The notes: generated by a model from the letters alone, not told the origin. Positions 1-7,250 are shown, counted from the stretch's first letter. The stretch is 18,095 nt of DNA from an uncultured Bacilli bacterium (GCA_934162285.1 CAKPHY010000025.1:1-18095), one strand, 5' to 3'. Numbers and translations: made by a program.

Positions 1-7
1 TTGCCAT
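1..7 (-). CDS. Start of a truncated gene (first two codons only)
   Basis: The minus strand shows an AGGAGG-type SD (GGAGG at 14-18), six bases of spacing, then ATG GCA at 7-2 before the window ends. This is a standard translation start in the same orientation as every other gene here, so a gene beginning Met-Ala very probably continues leftwards outside the window. Its product cannot be inferred. It has a long structured 5' leader (8-300), which suggests post-transcriptional control. Confidence 0.6.
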
Positions 8-68
8 TTTTTACCTCCTTTTTTTAACATCATTAAAAAAGCCAATATCACTATATCAACTGAAAACC

Positions 69-117
69 ATTCACTACTATTGATCATGTAACGTTCTTAT
101 TACGTTTATTTTGTGAA
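69..117 (-). promoter_or_regulatory. Nested inverted repeats in the 5' leader
   Basis: Outer arms ATTCAC (69-74) and GTGAAT (112-117) are perfect complements. They enclose a second inverted repeat, AACGT (91-95) with ACGTT (103-107), separated by 7 bases. On RNA from the minus strand this gives a two-tier stem about 60 bases before the start codon of the left-edge gene. It could be a cis-regulatory RNA or a DNA operator. No known riboswitch class was recognised. Confidence 0.35.
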
Positions 118-138
118 TTTTACCTACTTTAATACCAT

Positions 139-164
139 TATATATATATATATATATATATATA
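139..164. repeat. (TA)13 dinucleotide tract
   Basis: Twenty-six bases of uninterrupted TA lie between a GTG-start-rich coding region and the leader of the left-edge gene. The left end of the tract merges into a minus-strand TATAAT at 142-137. Simple-sequence tracts of this length are prone to slipped-strand length change, and this one occupies the place where a promoter spacer would be. Confidence 0.9.
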
Positions 165-235
165 TTCAGTGTATTTTACAGAAAGTTAGTGCAATATTTT
201 ATTATTTTTTTGATCTAAAAAATGAATTTTAAACC

Positions 236-262
236 AAAAAATGATCCTTATTTAAGATCATT
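236..262 (-). terminator. Second (tandem) terminator-like hairpin after murF
   Basis: On the minus strand, AATGATC is followed by a complementary GATCATT with internal CTT/AAG pairing and one bulged base, then a run of T (A236-A240 on the plus strand). It lies about 45 bases beyond the main murF terminator and would stop read-through into the leader of the left-edge gene. Confidence 0.5.
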
Positions 263-304
263 CTTGATTGTTAACAATGAGTAATTTTCTTCATTTCCTT
301 CAAA

Positions 305-340
305 TAAAAAACTATTAACAATTTTTACTTTGTTAATAGT
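305..340 (-). terminator. Rho-independent terminator of murF
   Basis: A perfect 11-bp stem (311-321 with 330-340, ACTATTAACAA) has an 8-base loop and is followed on the minus strand by TTTTTTA. It begins a few bases after the murF stop codon. Confidence 0.85.
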
Positions 341-344
341 CTCA

Positions 345-1628
345 CTAATGTTTTTTTATTACATTAGCAAATTTTAATAAATTTATCCCATTTGATCCTT
401 TAATATAAATAACTTTATTTAAAAATTCTTTTTTATTTTGAAAATAATAATTAATTAATTCATCAACATTATTAAAATATAAACTATTTTCTATTTTTAT
501 ATTAAAAGTATTTTGACCAACAAATATATATTTATAATTTAATTCTTTTAATTTTTTCGCGATTTTTTTATATATTTCCTTAGTTTTATCACCTAATTCT
601 AATATATCACCTATTATACATATTTTATCTTTTTGATAACATTTTAAACTATTTAAACCAGCCATCAAAGATTCATAATTAGAATTATAAGCATCATTAA
701 TAATAATACTTTTTTTGATCTTTTTAATGTCCATACGATTATCGATAGCTTTAAAATGATTTAAAGTTTTAACAATTAACTTAGGTTTGACTTTTAGATA
801 AAGAGCTACAGCTATAACTAATAAAACATTTGTTAGTTGTTCTTTACTAGGAATATGATATTTAATATGATATTTTTTATCAATATGTAAATCAAACTCA
901 ATATAATTCTTATTTTCTTTAATATTTTTTACTTCAAAATCAATATTTTTATAATTTACTTTAAAAGCATTTTTAGTTTTCTTTAAATACTTATCTAAAC
1001 CATTAACAAATAAAATATTGTTATCATTTATTTCCATTTTAGCTTTATAAATATTATTTTTAGAACCAAGATTTCCAATATGAGCAGTTCCAATATTCGT
1101 AATTAAAGCAATATTTGGTTTTACTATTTTTACTAAATCTCTAATTTCACCAGCATGATTCATACCTAATTCAAATACAGCATATTTATATGTATTATTC
1201 AATTTAAATAAGTTTAAAGGAATACCTATATCATTGTTATTATTTTTATAACTTTTGAATGTTTTATATTGTTTATTTAAAACACTAGCAAGTAATTCTT
1301 TGGTTGTTGTTTTACCATTAGATCCAGTTATACCTATTACTTTTCCTTTAAAATTATTCCTAAAATATAAAGCTAATTCTTTAAATGTTTCTTTGGTATC
1401 ATTAACTTTTAAAACAGCAAAATCATTACTAGTAAAATCATTATCAACAATAACACATACACATTTTTTGATATTTGCTAAATATTTGTGTCCTTCTTTT
1501 AAGGCAATAAAACACTCATTTTTCTTTAATGTTCTAGTATCAATGCTAAAACCAAAAATTTCTTTATTTAAATATTTAGAGTTATTAATTGAGGCCTTAA
1601 GTAAATCAGCTAAAAAACCAATAGTCAT
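345..1628 (-). CDS. murF: UDP-N-acetylmuramoyl-tripeptide--D-alanyl-D-alanine ligase MurF
   Basis: MurF adds D-Ala-D-Ala to UDP-MurNAc-tripeptide in the cytoplasm, the last cytoplasmic peptide step of peptidoglycan synthesis. The 427-aa protein has the Mur-ligase layout: an N-terminal nucleotide-sugar domain with STxTR-like 'SIDTRTL' (28-34), an ATP-binding P-loop GITGSNGKTTT (99-109), the family motifs FELGMNHAGEI (152-162) and ITNIGTAHIGN (176-186), then a C-terminal domain containing NDAYNSN. Length is close to the usual 440-460 aa. The start at 1628 (ATG) has SD GGTGAT three bases upstream, but this SD lies inside a 15-bp hairpin. A terminator separates it from the rhomboid gene, and no clear promoter fits the gap. 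The presence of MurF implies a peptidoglycan-making cell. Confidence 0.96.
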   Translation of the reverse strand: MTIGFLADLLKASINNSKYLNKEIFGFSIDTRTLKKNECFIALKEGHKYLANIKKCVCVIVDNDFTSNDFAVLKVNDTKETFKELALYFRNNFKGKVIGITGSNGKTTTKELLASVLNKQYKTFKSYKNNNNDIGIPLNLFKLNNTYKYAVFELGMNHAGEIRDLVKIVKPNIALITNIGTAHIGNLGSKNNIYKAKMEINDNNILFVNGLDKYLKKTKNAFKVNYKNIDFEVKNIKENKNYIEFDLHIDKKYHIKYHIPSKEQLTNVLLVIAVALYLKVKPKLIVKTLNHFKAIDNRMDIKKIKKSIIINDAYNSNYESLMAGLNSLKCYQKDKICIIGDILELGDKTKEIYKKIAKKLKELNYKYIFVGQNTFNIKIENSLYFNNVDELINYYFQNKKEFLNKVIYIKGSNGINLLKFANVIKKH

Positions 1629-1630
1629 TT

Positions 1631-1663
1631 AATCACCTATTACATTTTATGTAATAAGTGATT
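1631..1663 (-). promoter_or_regulatory. SD-sequestering hairpin in front of murF
   Basis: Arms 1631-1645 and 1649-1663 are complementary over 15 positions, 14 Watson-Crick plus one G-U on the RNA, with a 3-base loop. The 3' arm contains the only SD of murF (GGTGAT) and ends two bases before the ATG. There is no T-run after the stem on the minus strand, so it is not a terminator for these genes. It should block ribosome access unless melted, bound or opened by translation. Confidence 0.7.
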
Positions 1664-1670
1664 GTTTGTT

Positions 1671-1694
1671 AAAAAAAAGATGCTTAAAGCATCT
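1671..1694 (-). terminator. Terminator of the lspA-rluD-rhomboid operon
   Basis: Stem AGATGC (1678-1683) pairs with GCATCT (1689-1694), and eight T residues follow on the minus strand. The rhomboid stop codon TAG lies at the foot of the stem. Confidence 0.8.
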
Positions 1695-2877
1695 ATCTAA
1701 AAAAAGCAATATACATTAAGAATGCAAAATAAATAGTTGATAATATTAAACCATTAATTTTATCTGTTTTAGTTGATTTATATTTAACACCAGCAGCAGC
1801 TGTTAGTAAAATACCTGCAATTAAGCCACCAATGTGGGCAGCATTATTAATACCTTCTACCATAAAACCTATTGCTAAATTAAGTAGTATTAAAGGAATT
1901 ATTTGAGATTTAATTACATTACCAAGGAAAATACGATAGTGATAGCCAAAATATAGAAGTGAACCTAAAAGGCCAAAAATAGCCCCACTAGCTCCAGCAC
2001 TCCAGCCATCAAAGAAACTCATTGATAATAAGTTGCCAGCAACAGCACTTAAAATATAAATCAAGAAATAATTTTTTCTACCCATGTAACTTTCAATCTG
2101 AGATCCTATTACATATAAAGCATAAGAGTTAAATAGCAAATGAATTAAACCAATATGATTAAAAGCTGCTAATATCAAGCGATAATATTCACCTTCTAAT
2201 ACTAACTTTCTATTTAAACCTCCATAAAGATTTAAAGAATTGATTGTAGTATCAAATAAAGCGTCATAAATACCAGCACCAGACTTTAAATTAGTAAAAA
2301 CAGCTAAAACATAAAGGATTAAATTAAGAATTAAGAAAGTATAAGTAACATATGGTTTTTTTAATTTGAAAACATCTTCAGCTTCTTTAGCATTGTTTTC
2401 GGTTTTAGTTGAAATATCACCGGTTATCTTAGCAAATAATTCCATTCCTTCTTCATTAAACTTAGTTTTTTGAACAATATTAGGAAAATAATTAGTTATA
2501 AAATCATATTTTTTTAAATCTGTTATTTTCTTAATATCTGCACATTTGATATTATCATCAATTTCTAAATTATTCATATCAACATTATCACCTAAGTTAA
2601 TGAATAAACTCAAAGTATTTAAAGAATAAGATAAAGTCTTTTTACCAATACTTTTCATTATTTGTTTAGTTTTATATAAATCGTTTTCAAATTGATCATT
2701 ATTATGAATATAATTAGAAACAATTCTTACAATTTTATAATCATTATCAAAATTTTCTAACCAAATTTCATTATTAGCACCATGAAGCACAATCGGGGTA
2801 TAATTTGCTTCTGTAATAAAATAATGTAACAATTTCATTACCAATTCATCTTCACGTGATGTTATTTCTTTTGCCAT
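1693..2877 (-). CDS. Rhomboid family intramembrane serine protease (GluP/YqgP-like)
   Basis: The 394-aa protein has a soluble N-terminal domain of about 170 residues followed by roughly seven membrane segments, the layout of Bacillus GluP/YqgP rather than of minimal rhomboids. The catalytic serine is in GASGAIFG (Ser297) and the catalytic histidine in AAHIGG (His348). HLLFN (246-250) supplies the conserved His/Asn of the oxyanion region, and the last helices are hydrophobic to the C-terminus. It should cleave transmembrane substrates within the membrane; in the family, roles include membrane-protein quality control. The start ATG at 2877 follows the rluD stop by one base, and its SD GGAGG lies in the rluD end, so the two are translationally linked. 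The exact substrate is unknown. Confidence 0.93.
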   Translation of the reverse strand: MAKEITSREDELVMKLLHYFITEANYTPIVLHGANNEIWLENFDNDYKIVRIVSNYIHNNDQFENDLYKTKQIMKSIGKKTLSYSLNTLSLFINLGDNVDMNNLEIDDNIKCADIKKITDLKKYDFITNYFPNIVQKTKFNEEGMELFAKITGDISTKTENNAKEAEDVFKLKKPYVTYTFLILNLILYVLAVFTNLKSGAGIYDALFDTTINSLNLYGGLNRKLVLEGEYYRLILAAFNHIGLIHLLFNSYALYVIGSQIESYMGRKNYFLIYILSAVAGNLLSMSFFDGWSAGASGAIFGLLGSLLYFGYHYRIFLGNVIKSQIIPLILLNLAIGFMVEGINNAAHIGGLIAGILLTAAAGVKYKSTKTDKINGLILSTIYFAFLMYIAFFR

Positions 2878-2878
2878 T

Positions 2879-3778
2879 TTAAACCTCCATTTTTAGTTTT
2901 TCTAAAATATTTTTAAAACATTCAGGAGCATCACAAGTAAACTCCATTTTTTCTTTTGTTGTTGGATGAATTAATTCCAATTTCATCGCATGTAAACATT
3001 GACCAGTTTCGTCAATTAATTCTCTTTTACCATAAACAGGATCATTAACAATTGGATGTTTAATATAATCCATGTGAACTCTTATTTGATGAGTTCTTCC
3101 AGTATCTAAATAAACTTCCAAAAGAGTCGCTTTTTTAAAACGTTCTAGAACCTTAAAGTGAGTAACAGCTTCTTTACCTTTAGGATTAATTGCCATTTTT
3201 TTGCGATCACTTGGATCTCTTCCAATCGGGGCATCAATTGTTCCAGAGTCTTCAGTTATGACTCCCCAAACTAAAGCTAAATAAGTCCTTTTTACTTCTT
3301 TTTTAGCTAACTCTAAAGCTAAAACTTCATGAGCTTTATTGTTTTTGGCAACAACTAATAAACCCGTTGTATAGGCATCTATACGATGAACAATGCCTGG
3401 GCGAAACTCACCATTAATGTCACTCAAGCTATTAGAATAGTATGCTAAGCCATTAGCAAGAGTATGTTCATAATTACCAGGAGCAGGATGAACAACTAAG
3501 CCATTAGGTTTATTTATAACAATAAAATCATTATCTTCATAAACAATATCTAAATCCATTTTTTCAGGTTTTAAATGATTTTCTGTTTCAACGTATTCTA
3601 AAGTGATTTCATCATTTTCTCTTACTAAATAACTATTTTTTTCTAAATGGTTATTTACTAAAATCTTTTCTTCTTTTATCAATGATTGTATTTTAGAACG
3701 ACTAATATCAGTATTTAAAGCTAAATAATTATCTAATCTTTGATTTTCATCGTCTTTATTTACTAAAAACTTTTCCAT
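2879..3778 (-). CDS. rluD: 23S rRNA pseudouridine synthase, RluD/RluA family
   Basis: The 299-aa protein has an N-terminal S4 RNA-binding domain (about 13-75) and the RluA catalytic domain. The catalytic aspartate is Asp134 in GIVHRIDAYTTGLLV, a variant of the usual HRLDxxTSGL. The C-terminal half carries the RTHQIRVHM and YGK motifs typical of the family. Enzymes of this type convert uridines of the large-subunit rRNA (helix 69 for RluD) to pseudouridine. Its start overlaps the lspA end by 23 bases, with SD GGAGG six bases upstream inside lspA. The lspA-rluD adjacency is common in Bacillota. Assignment to the RluD subgroup rather than another RluA paralogue rests on length, S4 domain and neighbourhood. 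Confidence 0.93.
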   Translation of the reverse strand: MEKFLVNKDDENQRLDNYLALNTDISRSKIQSLIKEEKILVNNHLEKNSYLVRENDEITLEYVETENHLKPEKMDLDIVYEDNDFIVINKPNGLVVHPAPGNYEHTLANGLAYYSNSLSDINGEFRPGIVHRIDAYTTGLLVVAKNNKAHEVLALELAKKEVKRTYLALVWGVITEDSGTIDAPIGRDPSDRKKMAINPKGKEAVTHFKVLERFKKATLLEVYLDTGRTHQIRVHMDYIKHPIVNDPVYGKRELIDETGQCLHAMKLELIHPTTKEKMEFTCDAPECFKNILEKLKMEV

Positions 3779-4226
3779 TTTTTTCCTCCTTAAAGGATTT
3801 TATCAAAAGTCCAATTATTCCTAAAACTATTAAAATATCAGCTAAGTTAAATACAGGATAATCATAACCAAATATTTTAAAATCTAAGTAATCAATAACA
3901 TATCCTCTAAATATTCGATCTAACAAATTTCCTAATATTCCTGAATATAGCATTCCTAATAATAAACTATTTAATTTAGTTAATTTAGAACTTTTAATAA
4001 ATGTTTTATAAATGATTAAAATAGCTAGTAATGATATTATAATTAATAAAATTCGATGATTATAAAATGTACTCCAAGCAGCACCATAATTATTTACATT
4101 AGTTATATAAAAGAAATTTTTTATTATCTCTTTTGATTCATTTAATAAAACAAATTTAGGCAACAAATATTTAATTATTTGATCTAAACCTGTAAGAATT
4201 ATTATTAATAAAATCATTAATATCAA
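3756..4226 (-). CDS. lspA: Lipoprotein signal peptidase (signal peptidase II) LspA
   Basis: LspA removes signal peptides from prolipoproteins after lipid attachment. The protein (about 156 aa) has four hydrophobic segments and both catalytic aspartates: GNLLDR (Asp103 in this numbering) and FNLADI (Asp130), plus the NNYGAAWS stretch corresponding to the conserved NxGaaf region. I chose TTG at 4226, which has GGTGAT four bases upstream and lies just after an extended -10. The more distal GTG at 4235 has no SD and would fall at the likely transcript start; ATG at 4217 is a further alternative. It is the first gene of lspA-rluD-rhomboid. Confidence 0.93.
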   Translation of the reverse strand: MILMILLIIILTGLDQIIKYLLPKFVLLNESKEIIKNFFYITNVNNYGAAWSTFYNHRILLIIISLLAILIIYKTFIKSSKLTKLNSLLLGMLYSGILGNLLDRIFRGYVIDYLDFKIFGYDYPVFNLADILIVLGIIGLLIKSFKEEKNGKVFSK

Positions 4227-4244
4227 CTTAATCACCTATGAAGT

Positions 4245-4253
4245 ATTATACCA
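4245..4253 (-). promoter_or_regulatory. Extended -10 promoter for lspA
   Basis: The minus strand reads TGGTATAAT (TGn followed by a perfect -10). Transcription would start near 4238, about 12 bases before the TTG codon and just before the GGTGAT SD. No good -35 is seen, as expected for an extended -10. It lies immediately after the preceding gene's terminator. Confidence 0.65.
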
Positions 4254-4264
4254 TATTTTTTATT

Positions 4265-4297
4265 TTAAAAATTAAAAATAGCACAATTAGTGCTATT
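4265..4297 (-). terminator. Terminator after the 81-aa gene
   Basis: Stem AATAGCAC (4277-4284) pairs with GTGCTATT (4290-4297) around a 5-base loop, followed on the minus strand by TTTAATTTTT. The TAG stop codon of the upstream gene is inside the stem. Confidence 0.8.
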
Positions 4298-4538
4298 CTT
4301 TTACTTTTAACCAAAAGCCACCAAATTCATAACCCATTTTACTTTTACGATTATAAGTTATGTATTTATAACCCAAACTAGTATATTCTTTAACTACTCC
4401 ATCTGAGTATTGATGTTCTTCTTCCTTTAAAATAATGGTTGGTGTTTCATTTTTACTTGCACGATAATAATCATATGCAAATAACCCAACCCAAGCAATT
4501 AAAATAATTGTTATCAAAGCAGAAATAAATTTTCTCAT
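4293..4538 (-). CDS. Small membrane-anchored protein of unknown function (81 aa)
   Basis: The protein begins MRKF, has one hydrophobic segment (about residues 4-23) and then a mostly charged and aromatic tail with repeated Tyr and Gly (YxSDGxV...LGYKYITYNR...FGGFWLK). This predicts a single N-terminal membrane anchor or uncleaved signal with the tail outside the cytoplasm. The ATG at 4538 has GGAGG eight bases upstream; a TTG one codon earlier is less likely. It follows queH by 32 bases and precedes a terminator, so it is probably co-transcribed with queH. I have a general impression of similar short proteins in gut Bacillota but cannot name a family. Confidence 0.8.
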   Translation of the reverse strand: MRKFISALITIILIAWVGLFAYDYYRASKNETPTIILKEEEHQYSDGVVKEYTSLGYKYITYNRKSKMGYEFGGFWLKVKE

Positions 4539-4570
4539 CAATTAATCCTCCATCTTCTATATTAATTTTA

Positions 4571-5173
4571 CTACAAATCAGAGCTTTCTGCAACTTTAGA
4601 ATATATACATCCACAAAAAACTTGACGATATAGATCAAACTCTTTTGATAATTCAATACTTCTTTTATAACCGTTTCTTTTTTTGAAATCTGATGGTAAA
4701 TAATTAATTCCTATTTTTTCCATTAAAGATAAACCCATTTCATTGATCAATTTAGCATTTTTATAAGGGCTAACTGTCAAAGTAGTTGCAAAATAATCAT
4801 AATTATTTTCTTTAGCATATAAAGCTGTTTTCTCTAGCCTTAAATAATAACATTCATGGCATCTTAGACCACCTTCTTTTTCGTTTTTAAAAGGTTTAGC
4901 AATTTCCAAATATTCACGATTATCATAAAGAGGTTTTATAACTTCAATATCTAAATTCATTCCTTTTAATAATTTAGAAAATTGATCAAATCTTTTATTA
5001 TATTCTTCTAAATTATTCATATTAGGATTATAAAAGTAAATTGTTATTGCAAAATAATCATTTAAAGCTTCTAAAACATAACTTGAACAAGGAGCACAAC
5101 AAGCATGCAATAATAATTTAGGTTTTCCTTGCAAATTTTTAATTATATTTTGCATTTCTAAATCATAATTCAT
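4571..5173 (-). CDS. queH: Epoxyqueuosine reductase QueH
   Basis: QueH reduces epoxyqueuosine to queuosine in tRNA, the final step of queuosine synthesis, and is the iron-sulfur alternative to QueG. The 200-aa protein has the family signature LLHACCAPCSS (Cys25, Cys26, Cys29), then LRCHECYYLRL (Cys105, Cys108), TTLTVSPYKN, and a C-terminal CGC (Cys187, Cys189). This full cysteine set fits an active enzyme. I chose ATG 5173: the in-frame ATG at 5221 lies inside the probable -10 box, so it would not be transcribed. No other queuosine gene is in the window, which fits salvage or a scattered pathway. Confidence 0.93.
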   Translation of the reverse strand: MNYDLEMQNIIKNLQGKPKLLLHACCAPCSSYVLEALNDYFAITIYFYNPNMNNLEEYNKRFDQFSKLLKGMNLDIEVIKPLYDNREYLEIAKPFKNEKEGGLRCHECYYLRLEKTALYAKENNYDYFATTLTVSPYKNAKLINEMGLSLMEKIGINYLPSDFKKRNGYKRSIELSKEFDLYRQVFCGCIYSKVAESSDL

Positions 5174-5219
5174 ATTTTTCTCTTTTCTATTAGTTTTAAC
5201 CAAAAAACAAATTTTAAAC

Positions 5220-5228
5220 ATTATATCA
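5220..5228 (-). promoter_or_regulatory. Extended -10 promoter for queH
   Basis: The minus strand reads TGATATAAT (TGn plus a perfect TATAAT), giving a start near 5213 and a leader of about 40 bases. It sits right behind the tsf terminator. No preQ1-type riboswitch fits in this short leader. Confidence 0.65.
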
Positions 5229-5235
5229 TAATTTC

Positions 5236-5264
5236 AAAAAAAATAGAAGATTGCTCTTCTATTT
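5236..5264 (-). terminator. Terminator of the rpsB-tsf operon
   Basis: A perfect 10-bp stem (5241-5250 with 5255-5264, AAATAGAAGA) with loop TTGC is followed on the minus strand by a run of T. The tsf stop codon TAG is inside the stem. Confidence 0.9.
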
Positions 5265-6131
5265 ATTCATTTGTTTTGCTACTTCTTCAGCAAAATTTTC
5301 TTCTCTTTTTTGCATTCCTTCGCCTACTTCATAGCGAACCATTGCAACTATATTTCCACCATTATTTTTAACATATGTCTTAACATCAACACTTGAATCC
5401 ATTACGAATTCTTGTTCTTCAAGACAAATTTCTTTGTAGAATTTATTTAAACGACCTAAAACCATTTTTTCAGCTATTTCAGGGTTTTTACCTTCATTAA
5501 TAGCTTGTTCTTTTAATACGGCTTTTTCACGTTCAAGTTCTTCTGCACTTACATCTTCTTTTTTCAAATAAGTTGGACGCATAGCAGCAGCATGCATAGC
5601 AACATTATGGCAAACTTCATCATTTGTTCCATTAACAACTAATAAAACACCAATTTTGCTTCCCATATGGATATAATGTCCAAATAGTTGACTATCATCT
5701 TTATTTAAAATAGCAAATCTTCTTAAACTTAATTTTTCTCCAATTTTAGCAGTCTTAGCAACAATTAAATCATTAATTGTTCCAACACTTGATGGTAATT
5801 CTAAAGCTTCTTCTACAGTTTTAGCATCTGATTTTATTAAAGCTTTTAAAATTTCAGTTACCATTTCTTTAAATTCAGGATTTTTAGCTACAAAATCTGT
5901 TTCAGAATTAACTTCAACAATTACAGCTTTATTTCCTTCTATTAAAATATCTGTCATACCTTCAGCAGCAATACGACTAGCTTTCTTGGCAGCAGTTGAA
6001 ATACCTTTTTCACGTAACCAATCAGTAGCAGCAGCAAAGTCACCGTTAGTAGCTTCTAGTGCTTTCTTGCAATCAAGCATACCAGCACCAGTTTTTTCTC
6101 TTAATTCTTTTACTAAACTTGCAGTTATCAT
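5259..6131 (-). CDS. tsf: Translation elongation factor Ts
   Basis: EF-Ts is the guanine-nucleotide exchange factor that regenerates EF-Tu-GTP. The 290-aa protein starts with the UBA-like domain (VKELREKTGAGMLDCKKAL, residues 8-26) and contains the diagnostic SETDFVAKN motif that contacts EF-Tu, followed by two core subdomains ending in RYEVGEG. Length is normal for Bacillota. The start ATG has GGAGG six bases upstream, overlapping the rpsB stop codon. The nine-base gap and rpsB-tsf order are the classical arrangement. Confidence 0.98.
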   Translation of the reverse strand: MITASLVKELREKTGAGMLDCKKALEATNGDFAAATDWLREKGISTAAKKASRIAAEGMTDILIEGNKAVIVEVNSETDFVAKNPEFKEMVTEILKALIKSDAKTVEEALELPSSVGTINDLIVAKTAKIGEKLSLRRFAILNKDDSQLFGHYIHMGSKIGVLLVVNGTNDEVCHNVAMHAAAMRPTYLKKEDVSAEELEREKAVLKEQAINEGKNPEIAEKMVLGRLNKFYKEICLEEQEFVMDSSVDVKTYVKNNGGNIVAMVRYEVGEGMQKREENFAEEVAKQMNK

Positions 6132-6140
6132 AAATACCTC

Positions 6141-7148
6141 CTACTTTAAAGCTTCTACTAATTCTGCTTTTTTCATAGTTGAATAACCTTTAACATCTTT
6201 ATCTTTTGCTAAATCTCTTAATTCAGCAACTGTCATTTCGTTTAAATCTACGGCTTTTTCTGATTTAACTTCTTCAGTCTTTGGTTCTTCAGCTTTTACA
6301 TTTTTTGTTTCTCTTACTTCTCTATTATCTTTTCTGAAAGGTTTATTAAATTTTTTTTCAGAATTTTGTTCACGACGATGATCTTCACGTTTCTTAACTG
6401 ATTCTACAGCTCTTTCCATGATCTCTTTTTCGTTCTTATCGTCTTCATTAACATAATTTACAATTTCGCCACCATTAGCTTCTACAATAGCGTTAGCCAT
6501 TACACCAATGATTAATTTTACAGCACGAATTGCATCATCATTACCTGGAATTACATAATCAACAACATCTGGATCACAGTTAGTGTCAACAATTCCAAAT
6601 ACTGGAATGTGTAAACGATGTGCTTCTCTTATTGCAATATCTTCCTTAGAAGGGTCAACAATAAATAAAGCTCCTGGTAATTCATTCATTTCACGAATTC
6701 CACATAATAATTTATTTAATTTTTCATATTCTTTACGAAGTCCGATTACTTCTTTTTTAGGTAATAATTCAAATGTACCGTCAGCTTCCATCTTTTCGAT
6801 TTCTTCTAAACGTTTAACTCTTCTTCTAATTGTTCTGAAGTTAGTTAAAGTACCACCTAACCATCTTTCTGTAACATAATATGAATTTGAACGAATAGCT
6901 TCATCACGTGTAGCATCTTGTGCTTGTTTTCTAGTTCCTACAAATAAAACTTTCTTTCCAGATTCTGCAATTTCTTTTAAAGCAGCATATGCTTCTTCAA
7001 TTTTCTTTGCAGTTTTTTGTAAATCGATAATATAGATATCATCTCTTGAAGTAAAAATGTACTCTTTCATTTTTGGGTTCCATCTACGAGTTTGGTGTCC
7101 AAAGTGAACGCCAGCTTCTAGTAAATAACTCATTGATACAACTGTCAT
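6141..7148 (-). CDS. rpsB: 30S ribosomal protein S2 with a C-terminal Rho_N/SAP-like extension
   Basis: S2 binds the 16S rRNA between head and body of the small subunit. The first 230 or so residues are canonical: SYLLEAGVHFGHQTRRWNPK (7-26), LFVGTRKQAQD, ERWLGGTLTNF, and ALFIVDPSKEDIAIREA. The protein is 335 aa rather than the usual 240-260. The extra 100 residues comprise a charged, Lys/Glu-rich linker (about 235-300) and a compact helical tail (303-335, MTVAELRDLAKDKDVKGYS then KKAELVEAL) of the Rho_N/SAP-like nucleic-acid-binding type. The ATG at 7148 has AGGAGG seven bases upstream; an in-frame ATG at 7178 lacks support. First gene of rpsB-tsf. Confidence 0.96.
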   Translation of the reverse strand: MTVVSMSYLLEAGVHFGHQTRRWNPKMKEYIFTSRDDIYIIDLQKTAKKIEEAYAALKEIAESGKKVLFVGTRKQAQDATRDEAIRSNSYYVTERWLGGTLTNFRTIRRRVKRLEEIEKMEADGTFELLPKKEVIGLRKEYEKLNKLLCGIREMNELPGALFIVDPSKEDIAIREAHRLHIPVFGIVDTNCDPDVVDYVIPGNDDAIRAVKLIIGVMANAIVEANGGEIVNYVNEDDKNEKEIMERAVESVKKREDHRREQNSEKKFNKPFRKDNREVRETKNVKAEEPKTEEVKSEKAVDLNEMTVAELRDLAKDKDVKGYSTMKKAELVEALK

Positions 7149-7250
7149 ATTTATTCCTCCTTTTGTTTTTTCCTCCACTACCTCATCCTTATATTATCAC
7201 CATTAAGGCACACGACATATAAGTCAGTAATGTGTGTATTTGAAAAAGCC
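7149..7250 (-). promoter_or_regulatory. 5' leader RNA of rpsB
   Basis: The leader is about 100 bases and can form a stem in which CACAC pairs with GTGTG, around an inner GAC/GTC pairing (plus-strand 7205-7240), with an asymmetric internal bulge. S2 is autoregulated through its leader in several bacteria, so this is a reasonable autoregulatory element, but I cannot match it to a defined leader class. Confidence 0.4.

Larger units (their letters stand above)
8..304 (-). other. Gene-free leader region of the left-edge gene
   Basis: No credible coding sequence lies in this stretch. It holds, in the direction of transcription, a second terminator-like hairpin (240-262), an AT-only stretch, a (TA)13 tract, nested inverted repeats at 69-117, and an A/U-rich hairpin (arms 18-27 and 33-41) abutting the SD of the left-edge gene. 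A 12-base perfect palindrome ATTGTTAACAAT sits at 267-278. A TATAAT on the minus strand at 142-137, formed by the end of the TA tract, is the best -10 candidate, but no good -35 is visible. Confidence 0.5.

Noticed and set aside
8..344. tRNA or other structural RNA genes
   Set aside because: No cloverleaf, T-arm or CCA pattern could be found in this or any other intergenic gap.
1255..1632. Plus-strand open frame over murF
   Set aside because: Antisense to a fully supported gene; no SD and no family motif. The same applies to plus-strand frames at 5986-6186, 6583-6879, 10471-10707 and 13891-14118.
1664..1720. Dedicated murF promoter with TATATT at 1713-1708
   Set aside because: No -35 or TGn, and a transcript from it would pass through the rhomboid terminator first.
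4471..4656. Minus-strand open frame of 61 codons between queH and the small membrane protein
   Set aside because: Overlaps both genes in another frame, with a low-complexity Cys/Ile-rich translation and no SD.
5174..5240. preQ1 riboswitch in front of queH
   Set aside because: The leader is only about 40 bases after the promoter and lacks the hairpin plus A-rich tail of that class.
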